Shown piece by piece: positions 13,401 to 22,678 of a DNA stretch of 64,000 nt. This DNA comes from Galbula dea (lineage: Eukaryota; Chordata; Aves; Piciformes; Galbulidae). The position numbers and the translations under genes were made by a program. The notes beneath the pieces are model-generated. The model was not told where the DNA came from, searched no databases, and saw nothing but the letters and a program-made list of their open reading frames with translations. Position 1 is the stretch's first letter. Each line of letters begins with the position of its first letter. The stretch lies in NCBI GenBank assembly GCA_013399015.1, contig VWZX01002543.1:124001-188000 (forward strand). The letters run 5' to 3'.

Positions 13401-16128
13401 GCATATCCTAATTCTTCAGTTTTGTGGGACATAGGGGTTGTGGCTGGGGCAGCTTTTCTGTCTCCTGTTTTATTTCAGGAGGGTGCTTGGCTCTTATTTG
13501 CATTGTCATTGATGTGAGTGCCAAAGGTAGTTTGAATTTAGTGTACTTACAGCATTTTAGAAACTACACAGTTCTTAGTCTTGGTTCAGAGTGCATCAGA
13601 GTCATTGACATGACTTGCTAGTGGCTCTTGCTGTCTGCAGTCTGTGGCATATGCTTCCCTTCTCTCGGAGGCTGGTGCTACTCCAGAGCTATGATTTTCC
13701 TTACAGCAGCAGCCTCAGATCTTCAGACATAAACACACACAGATCAGTAGCAATTCCTGTTTCCAGGTTACTTTCCAAGAAAAGCAAAGTACTGTAATCA
13801 GTCCTATCAGTAGGTTAGGATCCAAAGAGCCTAATCAACTTGGCAGACAAAAGCTTTTCATACTGCTGATTACAGAGGGAGCCTGACTATCACTTAAAAC
13901 TCCTCTCTCTGAACCTTTGTTTTTCAGAGGAGGAAGGGCACATAAGGGGAACTTCAGAGAAGATCTAGAAATAGCAGGTGTCTGTCACTGCTGCTCTGTG
14001 CTCAGTTTTAATCATCAGATTGGAGAAATAACATGTCTGGGTTGCACAGGGATGTACAAAAGCAGGTCTACTGTTTAAATGCCAGAAATGGGGATGGAGA
14101 GAGATGGGTTGTTTGTGAGACGGCAGCTCCTGACAGACCTTCCCACCTTGGTTTTCTCACGCAACTCTTACCTTTTTACTTGGTTATTTAAAAGTTTTCA
14201 AGATGTTTGTGCCTTCTGATAAGGGTGCTCCCATGACATATCTTACTGCACCTTCTGACCCGTGGGTGAGTATTGCAGATGTTTACTTTCATTCACTGAA
14301 CTCAATAAATCAGAATTATTTGCTCCGCTACAGATAAATACTGGGAGTTTGCCCAGCAAATGGAATGCTAACAGTGCTGGTTGGGTGGTTGGGATTTTGA
14401 AATTTGTGAGGCTTTTTTTGCTTGGGGTTGGTTTCTTAGGTTTAGAAACTTCTGGCTTTCTGATTTTCAGTTTGTTAATCAGTGGCACAGGCAGCATGCT
14501 GGCTTTCTTTGGTATTGGTCAAATACCAACTAAACAGGCTCGTATGTTGCTCATTTTAAGTAATTGCCATGATTTCATGATAAATAGACTTTTCTTTTTA
14601 AAGGGAGCAACCTCATTAATGCAGCAGAACTCTTTTATTGCTGCTATCTCAACATCAATTGTATGGTGTAAAAAGAAAAAGCTATCCTCCACCAGAAGCC
14701 ACATGCTGCCTCATTAGAACAAAAACAGGAAGCATTATATTTATTTCAAAAAAGACTATCAAACTAGAAATAGGGGAAGGAAGGAGAGGCTGCAGCTGTT
14801 GCAGTCAGTATCAACTACAGAGCTGTTTTTTATTTAATGCTTGTCAAATTTGACAAGTTCATGTAGCTTTTGGTTTGCAGAGGTATGCATATGGTTTGCA
14901 TATTTTACTGCTTTTGTTTCATGCCACCAGAATAGTACTTGTTTAATAAATCAGGTGGTGGTATATAAGGTCTGAAGTGTTGGTCAAACCTGAACATTCT
15001 GGGTTTGTTTTTCAGTAATGAGGTTTTCACTTGAGTGTGGATTTCAGTTATTTGTCTTCCAGTGCATATACTTCAATGTGATTAACAAATTCTTTTAGTT
15101 GATCTGAATGGCAGTGCCACTAAATGTGCAATTGGATGAGTCAAAACATCATCCACCCCAGAACTGAGGGCCAAGCAATCTGGACAGTATTAGCTTTGCA
15201 TTGATGCCAAGCAGTCAGCCAAATTTGAGTCCAAAAACTGAAAGAAAATGCATTTCACTTAGTTTTCCATTTTTGGCTATTTAAATATCCAAAATTTCAC
15301 CAATGACAGATTTGTTTTGTCCTCTACTACAAAAATCAAAAGACATCATACAGTTAAGCTGATCAGAGAGAAGCTGCTCAATACTTGTTGTTCAACAGTA
15401 TTTGATATACCCAGAAGAAATCAGTGAACTTAACTGCTTTGCCTTCCATACTTGCATCCTGCTCCTAAAATGCAAAAGGATTCAATTCACTAATTTCCTG
15501 CTGGTTTGTGGTTTTGGTGCCACCTTGCTACATTAGTCTCCACTAACGTAGGGCCTGTAGGCAGCTTTTATACCTATCCGTAGCTCAAGCTAGATGTTCT
15601 TGTTCTGTCTTTCTCCAGTCTTGTCTCTAAATGTTTTCAGAAACCTCATGTGACTTTTTAACCTGATCCATCTTTATCCCATGCTAGACCCAGTTTCCAT
15701 TCTGGGAGAGTTGGTTTGGATCAGCTGTGAAACACTGGGCCAACAACAAAGATGACCACTGTCTGTGTGACTGCCATCTCTTCCAGAAATGTTTCTAAAA
15801 ATAGCCAAGTTTTTATTTCCAAGCCTAATGGAATGCTCTGCTCTCACAGCACCACCTTCCTGTTATAGACAAGTGGTAGAAGATAGTGGCTGTCATTTGT
15901 TATGTTTGTTTGATTATGCATCCACATGTTTATCTTCTTTGCCAGGCCTGGGCAAAGGCTTGCAGTTGGACCCAGTGGTCCCTTTCTATTCATCAGTGCC
16001 TGGTCTAGAGCCACACTTTGCTTGGATCCATGTATACTTCTTCCTGCAGTTGTTTTTTAGTATCACCTGTGTTGAGTCCAATTCAGAGCGTAAATACTTG
16101 CCTGCATATTTGGGTATGAAAATGTTTA
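4408..16128. other. Long intronic stretch without recognised genes
   Basis: About 11.7 kb of AT-rich intron. Visible items are small: a GTT/GCT-rich run at 11416-11447, a GTT run near 12621-12637, a CAAA/CCAAA-rich run at 13224-13287, and A-rich bases at 9709-9727. A short quasi-duplicate (CTAGCTGTGAACTAG and CAGCTATGAACTAG) flanks a GTTGGG/CCCAAC hairpin around 9317-9367. The longest ORFs (for example 14262-14717) match nothing I recognise and have no splice or codon support. Confidence 0.55.
13224..13287. repeat. CAAA/CCAAA-rich low-complexity repeat
   Basis: An A/C-only tract of about 64 bases with CAAA and CCAAA units and a central A run. It is simple-sequence DNA with no coding meaning. 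Confidence 0.85.
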
Positions 16129-16133
16129 GGGGT
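16129..16133. repeat. Target-site duplication, left copy (GGGGT)
   Basis: GGGGT directly precedes the LTR and is repeated exactly at 16487-16491. A 5-bp duplication suits ERVL-like integration. Confidence 0.85.
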
Positions 16134-16486
16134 TGTGGTGGGTTGACCTTGGCTGGACACCAGGTGCCCACCCAGCTGCTCTATCACTTCCCTTCCCAGA
16201 GGGACAGGGGAGAGAGAGCGAGGTGGGGAAAAAAAAAGAAACAACTGGTGGGTTGAGATAAGAGAGTTTACTAGAAGCAAGAAGCTTCTTTGGTCAGTTT
16301 GGGTCAGCTGGCTGCTTGGGTCCCCTCCCAGGATCTTGCCCTCAACTAAAGAAGGAATGTTACAGTGCTAGAGCAGCAGCCAAAACACCGGTGTGTTATC
16401 AGCACCCTTCTAGCCGCCAACGCAGAGCACAGCACTGTGAGGGCTACTGTGGGGAAATGAACTGCAGCTCAGCCAGACCCAGTACA
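16134..16486 (-). mobile_element. Solo LTR of an ERVL-like endogenous retrovirus
   Basis: A 353-bp element. The + strand begins TGTGGTGGGTTGACC and ends CAGACCCAGTACA, so the LTR has the expected TG and CA termini, flanked by a perfect 5-bp duplication. Read on the minus strand it runs from TGTACTGGGTCTGGCTGAG through GCTGATAACACACCGGTG, a CTTATCTCAACCCACCAG segment with a T-rich stretch, to CAACCCACCACA. That is the layout of the widespread avian ERVL-type LTRs, hence the minus orientation. No internal gag-pol sequence is adjacent, so it is a solo LTR left by LTR-LTR recombination. It looks shorter than the usual family member, suggesting an internal deletion. ORFs overlapping it (such as 15789-16256) are spurious. 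Confidence 0.9.
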
Positions 16487-16491
16487 GGGGT
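16487..16491. repeat. Target-site duplication, right copy (GGGGT)
   Basis: Exact match to 16129-16133 on the other side of the solo LTR. Confidence 0.85.
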
Positions 16492-16762
16492 TCAAACCAT
16501 TCCAAGTGGCTGCAGCTAGTAGTATATGAAGAATGTGGAGGTTTGAGGCTGTTCTCTGAGTGGGCAAAAGTGGAAGAGGATGCCAGAGGGGTGAAACTCC
16601 CCGGGGCCAGAAACTAACATTAAAAAGAAGAGAGAACTAGGAACCCTTGTCCTCTTTGCTGCTAATTGATCTCTTTGGGCTCTCTGAGGCAGAAATACTG
16701 CATGCTGATATAGTGCAAGTAAGGGAAATGTATGTTAGGGCAGTCCAGAGCATGTAATGTGT

Positions 16763-17124
16763 GAGAAAAGGCTGAGGGAAGATGACTTGGTCAGCCTCCA
16801 GAAGAAAAGGTGAATGAGAGATCATATTGTTGTCTTCAGCTTCCTAATGGGAGGTCAGAGAGGAAAGGGAACCAGACTCTTCTTTAAGGTAAGCAGGGAT
16901 AGAGAAGCAGCACCAACCACAATCTGAGAAAGAAAATTCCACCACAAGACTGGTCAAGCACTGGAAGAGGATACCCAGAGAAGTTGTGGAGTCTCCATCC
17001 TAGGAGATGCTCAACATAGACTATAAATGGGCTTGAGCAACCTGAGCTAAGGTAGTTGGAGCAAGAGTTTGAACCAGGTGACTTTGGAATGTCCCTTCCA
17101 ACTGAAATGGATCTGTGACTCTGT
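16763..17124 (+). mobile_element. Old, diverged CR1 LINE fragment
   Basis: Sense-oriented CR1 3' end. Recognisable landmarks in order are AAAAGGCTGAGGGAAGATGA, the TCAGCCTCCAGAAG block, GGTCAAGCACTGGAAGAGG, GTTGTGGAGTCTCCATCC, GAGCAACCTGAGCTAAGG, GTCCCTTCCAACTG and a decayed tail CTGTGACTCTGT. Many substitutions and small indels break the reading frame, so this copy is clearly older than those at 43 and 48 kb. Confidence 0.82.
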
Positions 17125-17320
17125 CTCTTACTCAGTTGGTCTGTGAGGTATTGGGATTGACTGAATGGCTTACTGTTTGGGCAGGTGAGAGGGCAGGTGA
17201 GGTCTAGCAGAAAGAGAGCCTTTAGAAATACCATTTAATTCATATAGATTCCATACATTTATTTGCCTGTGCTGAGGTTTTGAGAAACTCTATAAGCTGT
17301 CTCCCTTCTCTTCTAACTTC

Positions 17321-17500
17321 AGGATATATGGTTTTCCTGTCTGCCACTAACAACACTATACGTAAGTGCATCTGTGTTGAGACTAATACCTCAAAATTGA
17401 GCCTCAGTGCAACAGGAGTTGTTAACAGACTGAACTGGAGGTCACTGGTGCACTCAGTGAGCACAGCCAGACACAGACAGGCTTCAAAAGAGAGACTTGC
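17321..17500. repeat. Diverged direct repeat, copy 1 (unclassified)
   Basis: About 175 bases that recur in the same orientation at 19025-19200. Shared blocks include GGATATATG, TTTTCCTG, ATCTGTGTTGAGACT, GTTGTTAACAGA-type sequence, CACTCAGTGAGCACAGCCAG and GGCTTCAA. Agreement by eye is roughly four in five, with small indels. The flanks differ and no target duplication or tail was recognised. It could be a local duplication or two copies of an unnamed interspersed repeat. Confidence 0.8.
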
Positions 17501-19024
17501 TGTAGGAGGGTCCTGAAGATAGAGTACAAATTAGGGTATTTTATGTATTCTGTCCTAAGTAGAGTCTCATTCTCAGAAAGATTAGAGAAAGAACAAACAT
17601 GACTTCCTTTTCCTAAGAGATTAATAAGGACATGGGGGAATGGACACCTCCACACTGCTTTCTTCAAACACACAACTTGCTGTGATGCATAATATTTCTA
17701 TAAATGGGAGAAACGCTGAGAAGTTCAGATTGACATTTCAGTGCCTGTCTAATTTCAGTGTCAGCCTGAAATATAGGGTTCAATAATCCTATTATGTGTG
17801 TCTGGCATACTCCTCCTTTAGCAATGTGCCTCTCATAACTTCTACAATAAGACAGAACAGCCAAAGCCTAATTCTGTGTGCCTTATCCTATCGTTCAGCA
17901 AAGCTATATCATCGTCAGACACAATCTATTGTTTTCTTTCCTGCTGTGTGATATTGATTTTTCTAACCTTTCTTAATGTTAAATTTGTTTGGCTTTTTAA
18001 CTTTCTTACCAAAGGTTAATGTTATTAGGTTGAGAAGGTATCTGTAGAACTTTAAGTGTTATTGCCTATTCTGCAGTTGTGATACTGTCCTGTCATTAAA
18101 CCCTGGCTACATTCGAAAGCTCTGTCTTGAAGAGTTCTGTCACTCGGGATTAATATGGTGAAGGTTGACATTAACTGCATTTGAGTTGTCATCCAATTCT
18201 GTGGCATAAAATATTCTATTTGATGCTGCAGGAGGAACAGATCTATCTAACTGTTACCATCAGTGACCATGAACTGCACAGGTATTCATTTCAGAGAGGG
18301 TGGAAAGAGGACGCAGGAAGATGCAAGTGCTACTGCCTGTCCTCTCTCCCAGTATGGCCTGACCATGCCAGTCTCTTTGCCCTTGTGGCAAAAGGAGCAG
18401 TTCTAAAATCTCTGCCAGTTCCAGAACTGGGTATCTCCCTGATGTGGAAAAAAAGAAAGAAATCACAGTTTAATGAAGGAAGTGATGGCACATTTTTCAG
18501 TATGAACTACAGCAGTGCATGAAGTGTCAGCGGTGCAGACAGTCAATAAACAGTTTCAGGATACTGCTGTCTAGTCAGGGTTTGTTTTCAGTTACTGCTG
18601 CCCCAGTACCCTCAATATCATGGGTACAGTAACCTGCTTTTAATGAACGGTGCATTTGACATCCTGTTTACATGGTTAGATTGCCTTTCTGGGATGTGTA
18701 TTTGAGTCATTTTGTTGTAAGTGCAAAAGACAGCATCAGGGCTGAACATGGGATGTCTGAGTGGTACATCACTGCTTTCTTCTGGAGCTGCAGTAAATGA
18801 CCTGCAGAGCTTTCCAGCCACCATGCTTATGTTGTCTTGTCTTGATGGTACCTTGTAGTTGCTCTTGGTAGTACTTTGTAGTTATTCTGAAATATTTTTC
18901 TTATCAAAGAACATCCTAAGAAGCTACACAAGACCTAACCTCAAGTGTTGTTTAACAGCTGAAAGCATAAAATAACAAGTAATAAAATTATGTAAGTTGT
19001 TACAACAGCTCATCACTTAAAAGA
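17501..19024. other. Intronic sequence, nothing recognised
   Basis: Sequence between the two direct-repeat copies. No gene, RNA or known repeat was recognised. Confidence 0.55.
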
Positions 19025-19200
19025 AGGATATATGATTTTCCTGTGTCTGCTATTGACACTACACATAGGTGGATCTGTGTTGAGACTGATAGCTCAAAAC
19101 TGGGTCTCAGTACAACAAGAATTGTTAACAGATTGCACTGGGTGTCACTGGTGTGGACTCAGTGAGCACAGCCAGACACAGGCTTCAAGAGATAGACTTG
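19025..19200. repeat. Diverged direct repeat, copy 2 (unclassified)
   Basis: Second copy of the repeat at 17321-17500, about 1.7 kb downstream in the same orientation. Against copy 1 it has a few inserted bases (GTGGACTCAGTGAGCACAGC) and lacks the second ACAG unit before GGCTTCAA. Confidence 0.8.
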
Positions 19201-20221
19201 AGTCACACGTCCCTTAAAAGAAACAGCCACAGACAATTTGACCTTCCTTGGGTGGGAAGCAGCATTGCAGCCTACCTGCAGCTGCCAAAACCTAACTGTC
19301 CAAGGGGGAGATCAGACTGCAGGTAGGAGTATTTCGAAGTTCTGGGGGAGAGTTGGGGTTAAATCTCTTATTTGTAAGTCAATACCTACAAACCACTTAT
19401 TTCTGCCAGCACCAGAAGCCAAGGAATGGCCCTGGTAAAAGATAAAAGCCCTTCCTTCTCTACTGCTAACTGGGGAGCTGGTAACTCGATTGTCTCTTCT
19501 CCTATGCTCAGCAGTAGCTGTCCCCACTATTGATTTAATCTTCATCTGTGCCATTCTGGTGCCATTCAAAGGCTGATTGTGAAAGACTGGGGAGGTTCTG
19601 TCTGCTAGGTTTCTAACAGCTTGGTCTCTTTCCGCTGTCAGTGCTGATAGCAAGACTGTCTGAGAGCACCCTGTTCTTAGTGAATGAGACATCTTTTCAT
19701 TTTGACTGTTTCATTAGCAAATTCCCTTCAATAGCTCTCAGATCCAACTGTGAGCTTTCTGGGTGGACCTGAACATCCTGATACCTTTCTTGGGCTCCCT
19801 TGGTGTCTCTGGCTGGCTTTGCACAACTTACATGTTCATTACAGGCTCCAGATGGCTTGTGTCCTTTCTCTTCCTGCTAATTTTATGTTTCAGTCTTTCC
19901 TGGTGAACAGTGTAAAGTCGTGGTAGCTCTTCAGATTGTTTGATGCTTAGCACTGAGTCCAGGCTCCAGCTACATTTTCCCTAGCCTTTTTGTGGTGGCA
20001 GCAGCATCACTTCGGCAAGAGAGGTCTTTGATTGCATGTGCTGCTGCAGGTATATGATGCTTCACCTTCACAGGCCTGTTATTACTGTTTGAAAAGGTAT
20101 TTAGATCAGTATCAGGTATAAGAAAGCTACTGCTTTTGACCAGGTTTCCTTTTCAGAAGTTTTTGAGGAAGGAGAAGAGGTATAATAGAAATCATGCTGT
20201 TATCTCCTCCCTTATAATACA
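19201..20221. other. Intronic sequence, nothing recognised
   Basis: No gene or repeat family was recognised between the direct repeat and the CR1 tail at 20222. Confidence 0.55.
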
Positions 20222-20308
20222 GTCATAGAACAGTTTGGGTTGGAAGGGGCCTTAAAGATTACCTAGTTTCTAGTTTCAGCCTGCTTGCCATGTGCAGGGG
20301 CACCTTCC
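20222..20308 (-). mobile_element. CR1 3' tail fragment
   Basis: Reverse complement of a CR1 3' end: GTCATAGAACAGTTTGGGTT, GGAAGGGGCCTTAAAGATTA, then TGCCATGTGCAGGGGCACCT. About 87 bases, diverged, with a small internal duplication (CTAGTTTCTAGTTTC). No ORF2 sequence remains. Confidence 0.85.
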
Positions 20309-21399
20309 ATTCCACTTCATTCAAATCCCCTACTGCAGGATGGTATTGTTTTGGTTTTAGATGTGTTCTGGCTCTGTGGGGAACATTTCAGTGACAGTGC
20401 ATGTCTTCCTGTTGGGGGCTTTCTGTGTTATTGCATGCAATCCACTAAACTCCATCTATGCACTGGTCTGGAAAATATTGTCTCCTATACCTTTATTTTT
20501 ACCACTAAGGTAGAGGCAGCTTTAACACTTTGGGATTTTCTGGTGTAACAGGAGAATGTGTTTCATACACACATACAAAGATTCTGGAGTCTGCATGCTT
20601 TTCTCTCCGTTGTTAATGTGTGGAACAGAAACTCTGTCAGATGAAGACAAAACTATGTGGCTTTTAAGGGGTAAAATGACATGGTAGGAGAGGAAACCTC
20701 TCAATCCAGCCTGTACGGTTCTTATTTTAATTTACAATACTGTATTGGGTATTTTGTCCTCTAAATCTCTTTGGATAGTGGCTCTGTGGTAGATACACAT
20801 CACTTCTCCTTACTCAGCTTTTAAAGAGAGGCTTAGGAAATCCTTTAGCTCTCAGTTAGGAAATCTGAACTGCTCTTCTGCACTTCAGCATGCTCTTGTC
20901 TGTGTTACCCCACTGCAAGGATATTGTTGTGTCACTGCAAATTAACTGCCCTGCGTAGAAGAACCTTTAGCACCTCTGTATCCTTCCATTGACATAGGTC
21001 TGAATATGTGTAGTAGAAACATGGTAACTGTAGCACCAGAGGACAGTCCTTTTCCTGGAACCTGATCTTGGAAGTTACTGATCACCCAGGGCTCACTGTG
21101 CTAGACCTTGTCCCTCCAGCAGAGCATTGTAGTACATGTTTATCCAAACGCAAAGGTACTTGATGGGCTTTGAGTACCTGTTCCTGCACCTATCAAACCA
21201 CAGTTTCATTATAATTTGTTCATCTGGGACCTAGGGTCTTTAGGCTCTGCAAGGGGGATAGTTTTTTACTTAATTCTGCATCTCCATGCAGAGACTTATT
21301 TAAGAGTTGTCTGCAGTTAATTTCACCAATTACAGCATTAGTTCTTGAAAGAGAAAGATGACTGACATTTATTTCTCTGTTTTGCTTCTGCTTCGTTAG
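20309..21399. other. Intronic sequence leading to the exon acceptor
   Basis: No repeat was recognised. The last 35 bases are pyrimidine-rich and end in TTAG at 21396-21399, the splice acceptor of the first visible TPK1 exon. Confidence 0.6.
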
Positions 21400-21495
21400 G
21401 GATGTGAGTTAATTGAGACCATGGATCAGGAGCTCACAGATTTCACCAAGTGCCTTCAGGTACTCCAGAAGAAGATAGAGAAGAAGGGCCTCCAG
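21400..21495 (+). CDS. TPK1: Thiamin pyrophosphokinase 1, internal exon (96 bp)
   Basis: TPK1 transfers pyrophosphate from ATP to thiamin to make the cofactor thiamin diphosphate in the cytosol; it works as a homodimer. This exon encodes 32 residues beginning GCELIETMDQELTDFTKCL and ending EKKGLQ. They correspond to about residues 87-118 of the 243-residue human protein. The TDFTK motif, conserved in the family near the nucleotide/metal site, is intact, as is the Gln before it. Compared with the human protein as I remember it, the residue before the DQ pair is Met rather than Pro. The exon is phase 0 at both ends: acceptor TTAG at 21396-21399, donor GTAAAG from 21496. It joins in frame with the exon at 34742. 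The start is set by the acceptor, not by the internal ATG. Confidence 0.95.
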
Positions 21496-22449
21496 GTAAA
21501 GGCAACACATCTTTTGTCTCTGGTTCTTAGTAATTACTCTTCCTTTCAGTATATTTAGGTTTATGTGTTAAGTTTGCACTAAAATGAAATTATATTTTCT
21601 GTAGCCTTGGCATTCTGTGGTTTTGCAATGATTTACTGTGCACCTTTTGAGCATTGATGCTTCTGCTAAAAGGAATTACACAGTATGTCAATGAACAAGT
21701 GCTGGCTTTCTTAAAAGGCAGCCTGTATTGATTTGTATTAATGAACTACTGAAAGTGCAGAAGAGCTGTTGTGGCTGGTGTTCAAAGCAAGACTCCCACT
21801 TGGGCATGTATGTTTTTGAGACTCGGCACTCTGAGCCTTGATGTTCATCCCTTCTTTCCCTTCCCAAAGGTGAGAAGGGAGGGGAAACCTTATCCTGCCA
21901 ACACTACATATGGTAAGGAATACCTCCTTCTGCAAAAAGTCCCCCTGGAATCAAGGGGAACCTTTGCAGAGCAAGCAGTGTAGTAAACTTAAAAGGAGCC
22001 ATGTGGAGTTATCAGCTGCTCATTTCATTGGAAAGGCAGAGGGGGCAATGTACTCCCCCTCCTTCCACAGGTTGGTTTTAGAGTCCAGCTTTTGTTTGAT
22101 ATTTCTGAGATGCAGATTCCTTTGGAATTTCAAACATGATGATTCCATGGCAGGTGTGTTCCTGGGATTGCTGTCGTTTCCTCCCCAAGGGGAAGTCATT
22201 CATAAGGGCCAAGCTCCCTTTCAGTCTGTACCTACTGGTGAAAGGAATTGAGAGGAAACAGCTGCTACATCCTCTTATCAACAGTGAGGGCAAGAGTCAT
22301 GTCAGAGAATGAAAATAACAGCATAAGTGGAAGGAGATGTGTAAAACTATTTTCTCATATCCATTGTAGCAGGATAGGGAAGTTACCTGATTCTGAGATC
22401 ACTCTACTCCAGCAAAGCAGCAAGAGATGGAAATGCCAATACCACTCCC

Positions 22450-22461
22450 TTTTTTTTTTTT
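22450..22461. repeat. Poly-T tract
   Basis: A run of 12 T about 70 bases upstream of the tRNA-derived SINE. Simple sequence. Confidence 0.8.
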
Positions 22462-22527
22462 GTCTCTTCACTCCAGGCTGGTAAATAAACAACCAGGTTT
22501 TGCTTGAGCTACTTTGAAGTAATGGAA

Positions 22528-22678
22528 GAAGTGGTGGTCTAGTGGTTAGGATTCGGCGCTCTCACCACCAGGGCCCAGGTTCAGTTCCCAGTTAGGGAAG
22601 AATCCTGCTGTGGCAGGGGGGTTGGACTAGATGATCTTTTGAGGTCCCTTCCAACCCCTCACATTCTGTGATTCTGTG
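22528..22678 (+). mobile_element. tRNA-Glu(CTC)-headed SINE with CR1 3' tail
   Basis: The head, 22528-22599, aligns along its full 72 bases with vertebrate tRNA-Glu. TGGTGGTCTAGTGGTTAGGA holds the A box, the anticodon loop CTCTCAC places CTC at 22561-22563, GGTTCAGTTCC at 22579-22589 is the B box, and GTTAGGGAA forms the 3' acceptor side. The 5' acceptor strand (GAAGTGG in place of TCCCTGG) no longer pairs, so it is not a working tRNA gene. The body, 22600-22678, is a CR1 3' end: CCTGCTGTGGCAGGGGGGTT, GGACTAGATGATCTTTTGAG, then ATTCTGTGATTCTGTG. This matches the tail of the CR1 subfamily at 61.3-62.4 and 43.1 kb. The two-part layout (Pol III promoter head plus LINE tail) is that of a SINE mobilised by CR1. 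Confidence 0.93.

Larger units (their letters stand above)
1..21399 (+). other. TPK1: TPK1 intron upstream of the first visible exon
   Basis: Non-coding sequence 5' of the first visible TPK1 exon. I looked for the preceding TPK1 coding segment (the Gly-Asp-Phe-Asp motif region) and did not see it, so this is inferred to be one intron or its 3' part. It ends in a strong pyrimidine tract and TTAG acceptor at 21398-21399. It contains CR1 fragments, a solo LTR and a diverged direct repeat, listed separately. The short ORFs here show no recognisable protein similarity. Confidence 0.75.

Noticed and set aside
14262..14717. A 151-codon ORF
   Set aside because: No family recognised, low-complexity hydrophobic translation of AT-rich DNA, no splice sites or neighbouring exons that would use it.
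15789..16256. A 155-codon ORF
   Set aside because: It runs into the solo LTR at 16134 and shows no conserved domain; chance ORF.
20534..20704. Further TPK1 exons between or after the two found
   Set aside because: The two exons encode contiguous protein. I searched by eye for the Gly-Lys-His-Arg and Asp-Trp-Cys-Gly segments downstream and saw none.
22528..22599. A functional tRNA-Glu(CTC) gene
   Set aside because: The 5' acceptor strand no longer pairs with the 3' strand, the T-arm is altered, there is no T-run terminator right after the head, and a CR1 tail is fused directly to it. It is a SINE head.
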